A stretch of DNA of 5,537 bases. Origin: Bacteroidota bacterium (GTDB taxonomy: Bacteria; Bacteroidota; Ignavibacteria; Ignavibacteriales; Ignavibacteriaceae). This document shows, in pieces, positions 1 to 5,481 of the stretch (position 1 is its first letter; each line of letters begins with the position of its first letter). The notes under the pieces were generated by a model. The model did no database searches, was not told the DNA's origin, and saw only the letters and a list, made by a program, of their open reading frames with translations. The stretch spans positions 1 to 5,537 of the forward strand of contig JAJRSV010000423.1 in the NCBI GenBank assembly GCA_024278655.1, written 5' to 3'. The position numbers were made by a program, and so were the translations under genes.

Positions 1-157
1 TAACAGTATTCTCAAAAACTATTTAAAATTATTTTTAAATTTTCAGACAAATTATGTTATCATATATCACATTTGTTTCTAACGATGATAGAAGCAGGTT
101 TTTAGAGATTATATAGATCCAATTAAAAATTTTTCATACCAACGGTTAACATATTAA

Positions 158-188
158 TAAGCACGCCCGCACACGGCAGGCGCGCTTA
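158..188 (-). terminator. Intrinsic terminator-like hairpin after the T9SS cargo operon
   Basis: Read on the minus strand, 188-176 pairs with 170-158 to give a 13-bp stem around a 5-nt loop (CGUGU). Two of the pairs are G-U wobbles that exist only in the minus-strand RNA; in the plus-strand RNA they would be A-C mismatches, which favours a role in minus-strand transcription. The hairpin begins 15 bp after the stop codon of the 713-residue gene. The following tail is only weakly U-rich (UUAAUAUG), so termination may be incomplete or assisted. No other gene is visible between here and the left edge. Confidence 0.7.
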
Positions 189-203
189 CTTAAAAGAATA
201 ATA

Positions 204-2345
204 TTACTTCAACAGTATCATCTTTTTAACCTGAACAAAGTTATTTACCTGGAACCTGTAGAAGTAAACACCGCTCGGAAGATCGGTTGCATCGAATGAA
301 ACCGAGTGTACACCGATTGACTGATATACATTATCGAGTACGGTTTTTACTTCCTGTCCGAGTAAATTGTAAATCTTCATTGTTACACTTCCGCCTTCGG
401 GTATAGCATAACGAATTGTCGTTGAAGGATTGAACGGGTTCGGATAATTCTGCGATAGCTCATACTGAGTCGGAACCGTTTCATCCTGAACATCTGTCGG
501 AGGTGTGAAACCTACGAAATCATTATCATTCCTCGGCACGAGTTTGTAGTTACCGAATGAATAATAAAGCACTCCCGAAAGCGCATCGAAAGTGGAACCG
601 GTCTGAACGTAAAATTGTCTTGTCGGATCTGCTAAGTTATGATAATCGTGGTTACCGTCTTCAAGCTCAACTCTTGTCTCGCCCGTTCCGTCGTCCACAA
701 GCATCTCACCGAAGTTGTTCGGAGGACCGTCTGCATTTTCATCTGTAACGGTTATATTATTATAACGTATTAACACACTTTCCCATTGTTCTTTTTCAAC
801 TGCTCCGTTCTGCCCGAAACCGATTGTTCCTGTTTCGACATCTGCAAATGCGGGAACATCATTTCCGGTAGAGTTGATAATAATCTGCGTAACGCTGTCT
901 ATTCTTGTAACGCTGAATGTAGGTGCTCCGCCGTCATCCCATATGTAACCGGTAATTGTAACGTCATCACCTTTATTCAATGTTAAAACATCGTTGCCCA
1001 AACTTCCGTTTGTTCCTATTCTAATTCCGCTCCACGGACCTTCGCCGTTCTGCATATAAACCCGTAATGCCATTACATTACCGCCGGGGAAATCGGTTGT
1101 ATCAGCCGAAACAACGCCCGAGATAGTAACATAATAACCGTTGTAACCGCTAACTCCGGTTCCGAACGGATTGTACTGAACATCCTGTATTGTTAAATCG
1201 CGGTTGAGTACAAGGAAGAAATAAGTAACCTGACTTGTATCTGCAGGAATGGTAGCTACCCTTCCTTCGTTATCGATAGCCCAAACATAATAATCTACCA
1301 ATGCCGAATCGCTTGCTATACCAGGAATCGTTCCCAGATATTTGGTAGTATCTGTAATATCCTGTGTCATCTGAACTTCGTTAAAAGCACCGCCGTCAAC
1401 ACGGTAGTAAAGTTTTGCATCTGCTACAAACCCGTCAAAGTCAACTATGTTTGCCGAAATATCCACCGGCTGGTTTGTCATCACTTCACCGCTGCTTCTT
1501 CTCAAATTAGAGATAGCCGGGGGAGTTGCAGAAATATTGATATCGCCGGGATATAACGGGGCTATGTAATATCCATCGGTTCTTGTTTGAATAACACCGC
1601 GGATGAAATTAATTGTTGTTCCGTCAACAGGTGGTTCGTAATCCGTTAGTCCTGTTAACCTGTGACCTCTTAATGTAAAGTAACCGGACTGATCGTACAT
1701 AAACATGTAATTGCCCTGCCCGTCATTTATTCTGAACGTTCCGGTACCGGGATTTCTGTCACTCGATATAACATTTCTTATAATTACATATTCGCCTTCA
1801 TACTTTTCTGCCAACGGATTCAACTGACCGTTGTTCATAAAATCGGTAATGCTTAATTCTGTTGGAGCCGGTCTTTCCGGTAACTGATCGATAATGCTTA
1901 CCGGAGTAACGGGATTTATAAGAATTGAACATTGTGTTGTTGTGAAGAACTCTTCGACCACACCGGTGAACTCAACCACCTGAGCTGTATCGATCAGATC
2001 GAAGAATGTTCCCTGAAATGCCTCGCTTGTATCGTGCTGCAATACCACAATACCATCAAAGTGGTCGTACTGCTGACCGTTCGGGTCTTCAAAATATACC
2101 TGCCATCTTCCACCTGCCCACATAATCGGGCGGCGGTCGGTCTGAGGATCGACAACCGGACGAACCATTACAACACCCTGAACTCTAACCGTATCTCCAT
2201 TAAGCGGAGAAGGTTGATCGCCTATATTCAAAAGAGAATCGGGATCCTGGTATTGAATATCCTCGATAGTAACGAGAGGATAAGTTTGCGCCATAAGCAT
2301 CCCGCTAAATGCAAGGAAAAACAAAAGCGGTAAAAGTTTTCTCAT
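204..2345 (-). CDS. Secreted T9SS cargo protein with duplicated OB-fold-like modules
   Basis: This 713-residue protein is exported and probably surface-anchored or released through T9SS. It has a signal peptide (residues 1-19, basic MRK, hydrophobic core, likely cut before Q20). A first beta-rich module covers about 25-272, an Ig/FnIII-like domain about 275-378, a second beta-rich module about 384-612, and a type A sorting domain 632-713 (NYPNPFNPSTTI, LLGQEV, LPSGVYFYR). The two modules align: both open with TI-x-D-x-QY (26 and 385), then a G-x-x-V-x-x-x-GVV strand, and both contain a later E-x-x-x-I-R-x-N-x-I-like strand and a D-x-G-x-G turn. The pattern resembles OB-fold units found in secreted nucleases and DUF5689-type proteins; that is family-level inference, and no nuclease residues are visible. 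The ATG at 2345 has AAGGAG at 2355-2360, 9 nt upstream. It is the second gene of the operon, 22 bp behind the 706-residue gene. No frameshift is seen. The exact function is unknown. Confidence 0.9.
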   Translation of the reverse strand: MRKLLPLLFFLAFSGMLMAQTYPLVTIEDIQYQDPDSLLNIGDQPSPLNGDTVRVQGVVMVRPVVDPQTDRRPIMWAGGRWQVYFEDPNGQQYDHFDGIVVLQHDTSEAFQGTFFDLIDTAQVVEFTGVVEEFFTTTQCSILINPVTPVSIIDQLPERPAPTELSITDFMNNGQLNPLAEKYEGEYVIIRNVISSDRNPGTGTFRINDGQGNYMFMYDQSGYFTLRGHRLTGLTDYEPPVDGTTINFIRGVIQTRTDGYYIAPLYPGDINISATPPAISNLRRSSGEVMTNQPVDISANIVDFDGFVADAKLYYRVDGGAFNEVQMTQDITDTTKYLGTIPGIASDSALVDYYVWAIDNEGRVATIPADTSQVTYFFLVLNRDLTIQDVQYNPFGTGVSGYNGYYVTISGVVSADTTDFPGGNVMALRVYMQNGEGPWSGIRIGTNGSLGNDVLTLNKGDDVTITGYIWDDGGAPTFSVTRIDSVTQIIINSTGNDVPAFADVETGTIGFGQNGAVEKEQWESVLIRYNNITVTDENADGPPNNFGEMLVDDGTGETRVELEDGNHDYHNLADPTRQFYVQTGSTFDALSGVLYYSFGNYKLVPRNDNDFVGFTPPTDVQDETVPTQYELSQNYPNPFNPSTTIRYAIPEGGSVTMKIYNLLGQEVKTVLDNVYQSIGVHSVSFDATDLPSGVYFYRFQVNNFVQVKKMILLK

Positions 2346-2354
2346 AGTTCATTA

Positions 2355-2360
2355 CTCCTT
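2355..2360 (-). promoter_or_regulatory. Ribosome binding site of the 713-residue gene
   Basis: AAGGAG on the minus strand sits 9 nt before the ATG at 2345, inside the 22-bp gap after the upstream stop codon. It supports independent initiation on the downstream gene within one transcript. A second ATG 7 nt before the start is out of frame and too close to the Shine-Dalgarno sequence to be used. Confidence 0.75.
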
Positions 2361-2367
2361 TAATAGA

Positions 2368-4488
2368 TTATTTGATAACTAAAAATTTTCCTGTCTTAAC
2401 TTCCCCGTTCTTATTATTCCTGACGGAAAACAAATACAACCCCGTGGCAATTGCCTGATCGTGGTCGGTAATTAAATCCCAGGCGTGTTCACCGCCGGAC
2501 ATTTTCTGCTTGCCGTCGCTCGCAAATGTTTCGAACCATCTAATATCGGAACCGTTGCTTTCTTCGGTATGATGAATTTTCTTAACGATATCACCTGCAA
2601 GTGTATAAATAATAATTTCGCAATCGGAAGGCAAGTTAAAAAAGTATATTTTTCTAAGCCGTTCCGAGCTTCCGTCCCAGTATGCTTCGCCGTAATAAGG
2701 ATTCGGATAAACACCTACCTCAACATCGGGGTCTTCGGTTGGAGGAGTTCCGGGAATCACTCTTTGCAAAGTTGCCAAAGGACCGGATTCAAGCGGCAGA
2801 AGATTGTTCGTTTCATCTCCTTCATCGAAAGCAGTTACCGAAAAGAGGTACTGCCATCCGTTAAGAAGGTTATCGAGTTCATACTTATAATAATATTTAT
2901 TGGTATCGTTAGGAAACGTAACCGGTTCGTCCAGTTCAACAAATTCGAAACCGGTATCGAAATCAACCCCGTTAGCGGCACTGTCGAACGTAGCAAGTGT
3001 AACAAGCGATGCAAGAATATCCTGTGTCTCGGTTAAGTCGAAGCCTGCCTGAGTTCTGTAAAGCCGGTATCCTTCAAAATCTTTTTTGCCCGAAATCGGA
3101 TCAACGGAAAACTCAGCCCGCTTATCCCAATAGATAGTTGCTTTTTGATTACCGGGAATTACTTTTACGACGGGTGAAACCGGAGGAGTCGGCAGAATGT
3201 ATCGTGTAATTTTACCATCGCCGTCAAGGTCTTCGCCGGGGTCTAAAATTCCGTTACGGTTTTTATCTTCTCCAAAGTAAGCTCTCAATGCCCAGTCGGC
3301 ATTTGTGTAAAGGTTAGTCTTTTGTTCTTCGGTATCCAGGTTTGCCGGATCGGGACCGTATTTTTTTGCACAAACAATTGCAAACACTACGTTAATTGAA
3401 TCGCCGGGAGCAATACTCACGAAAGGTCCCCGCGTAATAAGCATAGAACGGTTGGATGGAGTTTTTAACAATTCCGGGTCGATGCCGTTATTCCATCTGT
3501 TGGAGCCGCCGAAAAATCCTCTCATCTTTCCGTAACGATCGATATCATTTTGCGGTGCAAAAAAGTTAGGGTCATCGGTGTTGCGGAACTGCCAGCTTAC
3601 AAAGTTAACGGTGGGTAACGAATCCAACTGACCCGAAGGAATATATTCCGGCAGGTTAGGTTCGGAACCGCAAAAAAGTATTCCTACGTAGCTGTCCGAA
3701 AATCCAAGGTCTCCTGCGGCATCAAACTCGTAAGCAATTTTAATCGAATCGTTATAACCGTTACCGCCTTTATTAAAGAAAGCACTGCCTGAAGGTCTTC
3801 CGGTTATTCTTGTGTTTCTTACAACGGTATCGGTCCATAAACCTACGTAAACACTATCGAGATATTTGTCGGTTACGTTTTTAATCCAGTAATTAAAAAT
3901 CACAAAGTAATTGGCGAATGAAAAGTTCCATGCATAAGTTTCCTGGTGAATTGTTACACCGTAAGGAGTGTGGTTTTCAATCGGTTCGCCGTTAAGATAA
4001 ACCGTATTGGTATCGGTATAGTCGGCTAAAAAATCCTGGTGTGAAATTGCTTCGGGACTAAAGAAACGTGAATCGAAAAGCGAGCTTCGTTCAATAACTA
4101 CGGAACCTTCGGCATTCGTATATTCAAACCCGCCGCCTCTTGCCGAAACCGATGATGCATCAACTGCACCTGTCGAAACAAACGGACCGACTTTACCGTT
4201 ACCCAAAGAATCATCCGCTACAAATCCGCCTATCCATAGTCCGCCGTCAAATATATGTTCAATACCTGAGCCCAAAGGATACTCGCAGCTCGGCTGTTCG
4301 GGCCACAAAACAAAACCGTGACCGTAAGTACCGAAGTTAGTTATTGTTATTCCGATGTTACCGATGTTGGTAAACTTAGAGTTGTCGTCGTCCAATACTT
4401 TATTGAAGCGTCTGTCCTCATCGCCCTGATAGGAAGTAAATGCACTTAGAGTAAATGTAAAAAGAATAAGCAGTAAAAATTTTTTCAT
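2368..4488 (-). CDS. Secreted T9SS-type protein with FnIII-like and EF-hand-like segments
   Basis: This 706-residue protein is the first gene of the two-gene operon. Residues 1-18 form a signal peptide (MKK then a long Leu/Phe/Thr core). Residues about 38-400 are a large beta-rich region opening with NIGNIGITITNFGTYGHG, GLWIGG near 83 and YFVIFNYWIKN near 194; I know this style from Ignavibacteria and relatives but it has no assigned function. Residues 408-419 match a 12-residue EF-hand loop (D1, N3, N5, G6, I7, D9, E12), followed at once by a DLDGDGKI calcium-type turn. An FnIII-like domain spans about 434-575. The end (about 590-706) is a divergent T9SS sorting domain: VYPNPYYG instead of NPFNPST, then IYTLAGDIVKKI, ATGLYLFSV and GKFLVIK. 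I chose the ATG at 4488; an in-frame TTG at 4491 directly before it would add one residue. No Shine-Dalgarno sequence is visible, only an AT-rich leader. No catalytic motif is recognised. Confidence 0.88.
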   Translation of the reverse strand: MKKFLLLILFTFTLSAFTSYQGDEDRRFNKVLDDDNSKFTNIGNIGITITNFGTYGHGFVLWPEQPSCEYPLGSGIEHIFDGGLWIGGFVADDSLGNGKVGPFVSTGAVDASSVSARGGGFEYTNAEGSVVIERSSLFDSRFFSPEAISHQDFLADYTDTNTVYLNGEPIENHTPYGVTIHQETYAWNFSFANYFVIFNYWIKNVTDKYLDSVYVGLWTDTVVRNTRITGRPSGSAFFNKGGNGYNDSIKIAYEFDAAGDLGFSDSYVGILFCGSEPNLPEYIPSGQLDSLPTVNFVSWQFRNTDDPNFFAPQNDIDRYGKMRGFFGGSNRWNNGIDPELLKTPSNRSMLITRGPFVSIAPGDSINVVFAIVCAKKYGPDPANLDTEEQKTNLYTNADWALRAYFGEDKNRNGILDPGEDLDGDGKITRYILPTPPVSPVVKVIPGNQKATIYWDKRAEFSVDPISGKKDFEGYRLYRTQAGFDLTETQDILASLVTLATFDSAANGVDFDTGFEFVELDEPVTFPNDTNKYYYKYELDNLLNGWQYLFSVTAFDEGDETNNLLPLESGPLATLQRVIPGTPPTEDPDVEVGVYPNPYYGEAYWDGSSERLRKIYFFNLPSDCEIIIYTLAGDIVKKIHHTEESNGSDIRWFETFASDGKQKMSGGEHAWDLITDHDQAIATGLYLFSVRNNKNGEVKTGKFLVIK

Positions 4489-4641
4489 CAATAATATTCT
4501 ATAAACTAATTGTACTTAAAAATAATACTTCCCTCACCCGCAAGTAAAAATAACAAATTGCGGCTGAAAATATACGGAAAAATTTATACTTATTTTTATA
4601 AGAAACAGTTTTACTATATAAAAATAAATACCACATTAAAA
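4489..4641 (-). promoter_or_regulatory. AT-rich leader that should contain the operon promoter
   Basis: The strong minus-strand terminator at 4642-4673 lies upstream of the operon, so transcription of the two large genes should start within this stretch. I find no convincing sigma70 pair. The best candidates are TATTAT at 4523-4528 with a poor TTTTTA box 17 nt upstream, and TACAAT at 4509-4514 without a good partner. A G-rich patch (GCGGGTGAGGG on the minus strand, 4532-4542) stands out from the otherwise very AT-rich leader. The location is inferred from the neighbouring terminator, not from a recognised promoter motif. Confidence 0.35.
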
Positions 4642-4727
4642 AACCGGCGCCATCGGGGCAAAAGACGCCGGTTATTAATTTGGGGGCTTATGATTAATCT
4701 AATATTTATACTTCTGAAAACAGAAGT
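4638..4727 (-). ncRNA. Candidate small RNA of about 90 nt (unassigned)
   Basis: A sigma70-like promoter at 4734-4762 predicts a start near 4727. From there the RNA would begin with a 7-bp hairpin closed by a UUUU loop (4727-4710). It continues through a 36-nt AT-rich linker holding a single-stranded AAGCCCCCAAA patch (near 4678-4688) and ends with the terminator hairpin 4673-4642 plus U6. The terminator loop exposes a second C-rich patch (UUGCCCCGAU). No ORF with a plausible start exists on this strand here. Upstream transcripts should be stopped by the terminator at 4769-4801, so a separate transcript is a reasonable explanation for the second terminator. The alternative is simply two terminators in tandem, with a promoter-like match by chance in AT-rich DNA. 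I recognise no known RNA family. Confidence 0.4.
4642..4673 (-). terminator. Strong intrinsic terminator, minus strand
   Basis: In the minus-strand RNA, AACCGGCGUC pairs with GGCGCCGGUU (10 bp, one U-G wobble) around a 12-nt loop, followed by a run of six U (4643-4638, the first two inside the stem). On the plus strand the wobble becomes an A-C mismatch and no U tract follows, so it is directional. It ends whatever is transcribed leftwards from beyond 4673 and insulates the two-gene operon. Confidence 0.8.
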
Positions 4728-4733
4728 TGTACA

Positions 4734-4762
4734 ATAATAATAATTTAATTTATTTCTTTCAA
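4734..4762 (-). promoter_or_regulatory. Candidate sigma70-like promoter of the small RNA
   Basis: On the minus strand TTGAAA (4762-4757) and TATTAT (4739-4734) are separated by exactly 17 bp; each box differs from consensus at one position. A start about 7 nt downstream falls at A4727, the first base of a hairpin. The surrounding DNA is very AT-rich, which raises the chance of a fortuitous match, and Bacteroidota relatives may use a different promoter consensus. Confidence 0.4.
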
Positions 4763-4768
4763 ATAATA

Positions 4769-4801
4769 AAAAAAGGACTGCCGGTCAAACAGTCCTTTTT
4801 T
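4769..4801 (-). terminator. Intrinsic terminator after the 32-residue peptide gene (bidirectional)
   Basis: A perfect 12-bp inverted repeat (AAAAAAGGACTG / CAGTCCTTTTTT) flanks a 9-nt loop at 4781-4789. The A and T runs on its flanks give a U-tract in either direction. It starts about 50 nt after the stop codon of the small peptide gene, which is the only gene near enough to need it. No plus-strand gene ends here. Confidence 0.85.
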
Positions 4802-4812
4802 CATATCGTTCA

Positions 4813-4838
4813 TTTGTTTGATACAACCTTCAAACAAA
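4813..4838 (-). repeat. 9-bp inverted repeat in the 3' untranslated region
   Basis: TTTGTTTGA (4813-4821) and TCAAACAAA (4830-4838) are perfect inverted copies around an 8-nt spacer. It lies between the small peptide stop codon (4855) and the terminator, giving that transcript a two-hairpin 3' end. It has no U-tract of its own, so it could be an RNA-stability element or an accessory part of termination; the role is not determined. Confidence 0.55.
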
Positions 4839-4854
4839 CAGAGAGAGTGTAGGG

Positions 4855-4953
4855 TCAAATTTCTTTATATTCTTTTCCTAAGCTCCATAAATTAGAGAGA
4901 ATGTATATTACGACTCCGGAGATCAGGATCAATTGGAAATAGAATAAAACCAT
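4855..4953 (-). CDS. Small single-span membrane peptide, 32 residues, unknown function
   Basis: Reading from the ATG at 4953 gives a 32-residue peptide: MVLFYFQLILISGVVIYIL forms one hydrophobic span (residues 1-19), followed by a short polar, mostly basic tail (SNLWSLGKEYKEI). By the positive-inside rule the C-terminus should face the cytoplasm. The start is set by a perfect GGAGG at 4966-4962, 8 nt upstream. An in-frame ATG at 4968 would add five residues (MEEND) but would place the GGAGG inside the gene. The gene has its own hairpin and intrinsic terminator downstream. It is far below usual annotation cut-offs. The shape fits several unrelated classes: small subunits of membrane complexes (KdpF, CydX or CcoQ type), membrane regulators, or hydrophobic type I toxins. 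I do not recognise it as any specific one. Confidence 0.7.
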   Translation of the reverse strand: MVLFYFQLILISGVVIYILSNLWSLGKEYKEI

Positions 4954-4961
4954 ATCATTTT

Positions 4962-4966
4962 CCTCC
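4962..4966 (-). promoter_or_regulatory. Ribosome binding site that sets the start of the 32-residue peptide
   Basis: GGAGG within AAATGGAGGAAAA on the minus strand lies 8 nt before the ATG at 4953. An out-of-frame ATG at 4958 is only 3 nt away, too close for normal initiation. This is the best Shine-Dalgarno sequence in the window and the main evidence that the short ORF is translated. Confidence 0.8.
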
Positions 4967-4974
4967 ATTTAAAT

Positions 4975-5010
4975 TCAATACCTGTTGTTCAATAGCTGTG
5001 CCATTTTCAT
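4975..5010 (-). CDS. Possible 11-residue leader peptide (MKMAQLLNNRY)
   Basis: On the minus strand an ATG at 5010, in a strongly A-rich context (AAAATAAAATAAA) such as Bacteroidota often use in place of a Shine-Dalgarno sequence, opens an 11-codon ORF. Its TGA at 4977-4975 is 8 nt before the GGAGG of the 32-residue gene and in the same frame as that gene. A ribosome finishing here would cover or sit next to the downstream binding site, which could couple or interfere with initiation. There is no codon bias evidence at this length, so it may be chance. Confidence 0.25.
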   Translation of the reverse strand: MKMAQLLNNRY

Positions 5011-5049
5011 TTTATTTTATTTTGATTTGTTTACGAAGAGTTGATGGTA

Positions 5050-5068
5050 ATAATTGAGTATCAATTAT
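5050..5068. promoter_or_regulatory. 19-bp palindrome overlapping a TATAAT box, candidate operator
   Basis: ATAATTGA-GTA-TCAATTAT has perfect 8-bp arms with a 3-bp centre, the usual shape of a dimeric repressor site. It overlaps a minus-strand TATAAT (5069-5064) that would be the -10 box for the 32-residue peptide gene; no good -35 box is present at the right distance (CAGTTT at 17 bp). A smaller palindrome, TTTCGAAA (5077-5084), lies in the spacer. The arms are AT-rich, which makes chance palindromes more likely. Confidence 0.35.
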
Positions 5069-5159
5069 ATATTTTGTTTCGAAATGAAACTGATTTAAGT
5101 TCTTACAGAGCGGAACTAAATGAATCGGATAAAACTCACAGGAAAAGTCACCGTAATAA

Positions 5160-5390
5160 TTAATGAATGTGAATGCCGTGTTCGTTTGTTTTAATACTTT
5201 CCCAATGACCCAACTCGCCCGCGCCGCTGCCTATTACCCATACCTGTTTTTTACCGCAGTTGATGCACTCGCGTTTCGGTGTTTCGTGAAGTGAATGAGA
5301 AGGAATGTAATCGGCGGGATGCAGTTTACGGTTCTGCCGCCATTTATGAAATCCGATAAAGCATAATATATTTTTAATAACTTTTAACAT
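5160..5390 (-). CDS. Small CHCC zinc-ribbon-like protein
   Basis: This 76-residue protein starts MLKVIKNILCFIGFHKW. C10 and H15 lie in the C-x4-HKW signature, and C42-x2-C45-G lies in a zinc-knuckle turn (ECINCGKK), giving a plausible CHCC metal site with an insertion of about 26 residues between the halves. The same layout (CxxxGHKW ... CxxCG) is seen in small uncharacterised zinc proteins such as DUF1660-like phage and chromosomal proteins; that link is from memory of the pattern. The tail is histidine-rich (HGIHIH) and could bind metal too. I chose the ATG at 5390; an in-frame TTG at 5414 would add eight residues, but neither start has a clear Shine-Dalgarno sequence. There is no clear terminator between this gene and the 32-residue gene 206 bp downstream, so read-through is possible. 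It could act as a nucleic-acid or protein binder; function unknown. Confidence 0.7.
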   Translation of the reverse strand: MLKVIKNILCFIGFHKWRQNRKLHPADYIPSHSLHETPKRECINCGKKQVWVIGSGAGELGHWESIKTNEHGIHIH

Positions 5391-5481
5391 CACACTTAAA
5401 TTTATGTTACTCAAGTTGACCGGTAAAAAATAAGGAAATTTTGTAATATTTGTAGAACGGAAAAAAAAATAAAGGGATAAA
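5391..5481. promoter_or_regulatory. Divergent intergenic region
   Basis: This 91-bp stretch separates the minus-strand zinc-ribbon-like gene from the plus-strand gene starting at 5482 and must carry at least the plus-strand promoter. TTGACC at 5416-5421 and TAATAT at 5444-5449 are present, but the 22-bp spacing is too wide for standard sigma70. TAATATTTG (5444-5452) resembles, imperfectly, the TAnnTTTG -7 element of Bacteroidota. Confidence 0.3.

Noticed and set aside
123..137. ATG AAA AAT TTT TAA on the minus strand near the left end
   Set aside because: Only four codons, no ribosome binding site and beyond the operon terminator.
1..157. Search for a gene end, repeat or mobile-element boundary at the left edge
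   Set aside because: No coding frame, target duplication or long inverted repeat could be supported; the GTTAAC palindrome at 145-150 is too short to mean anything.
1932..2333. 133-codon plus-strand ORF opposite the 713-residue gene
   Set aside because: It is a shadow of the coding strand; cysteine- and histidine-rich composition without motif spacing suggests chance.
2485..3036. 183-codon plus-strand ORF inside the 706-residue gene
   Set aside because: It is antisense to a well-supported coding sequence with clear domains, and its translation shows no family features.
4589..4602. CTTAT-TTTT-ATAAG inverted repeat in the operon leader
   Set aside because: Five AT-rich pairs are expected by chance in this composition.
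4510..4737. 75-codon plus-strand ORF from a TTG start
   Set aside because: It has no ribosome binding site, begins in the leader of the divergent operon and runs through the terminator at 4642-4673; the lysine/tyrosine/isoleucine-rich composition is that of AT-rich noncoding DNA.
4690..4737. 15-codon plus-strand ORF (MINLIFILLKTEVVQ) just before the terminator at 4769
   Set aside because: The GGGGG upstream is only 3 nt from the ATG and is not a Shine-Dalgarno sequence, and no plus-strand promoter was seen.
5098..5117. Hairpin AGTTC / GAACT as terminator of the zinc-ribbon-like gene
   Set aside because: The stem is only 5 bp with a 10-nt loop and no U-tract; too weak to call.
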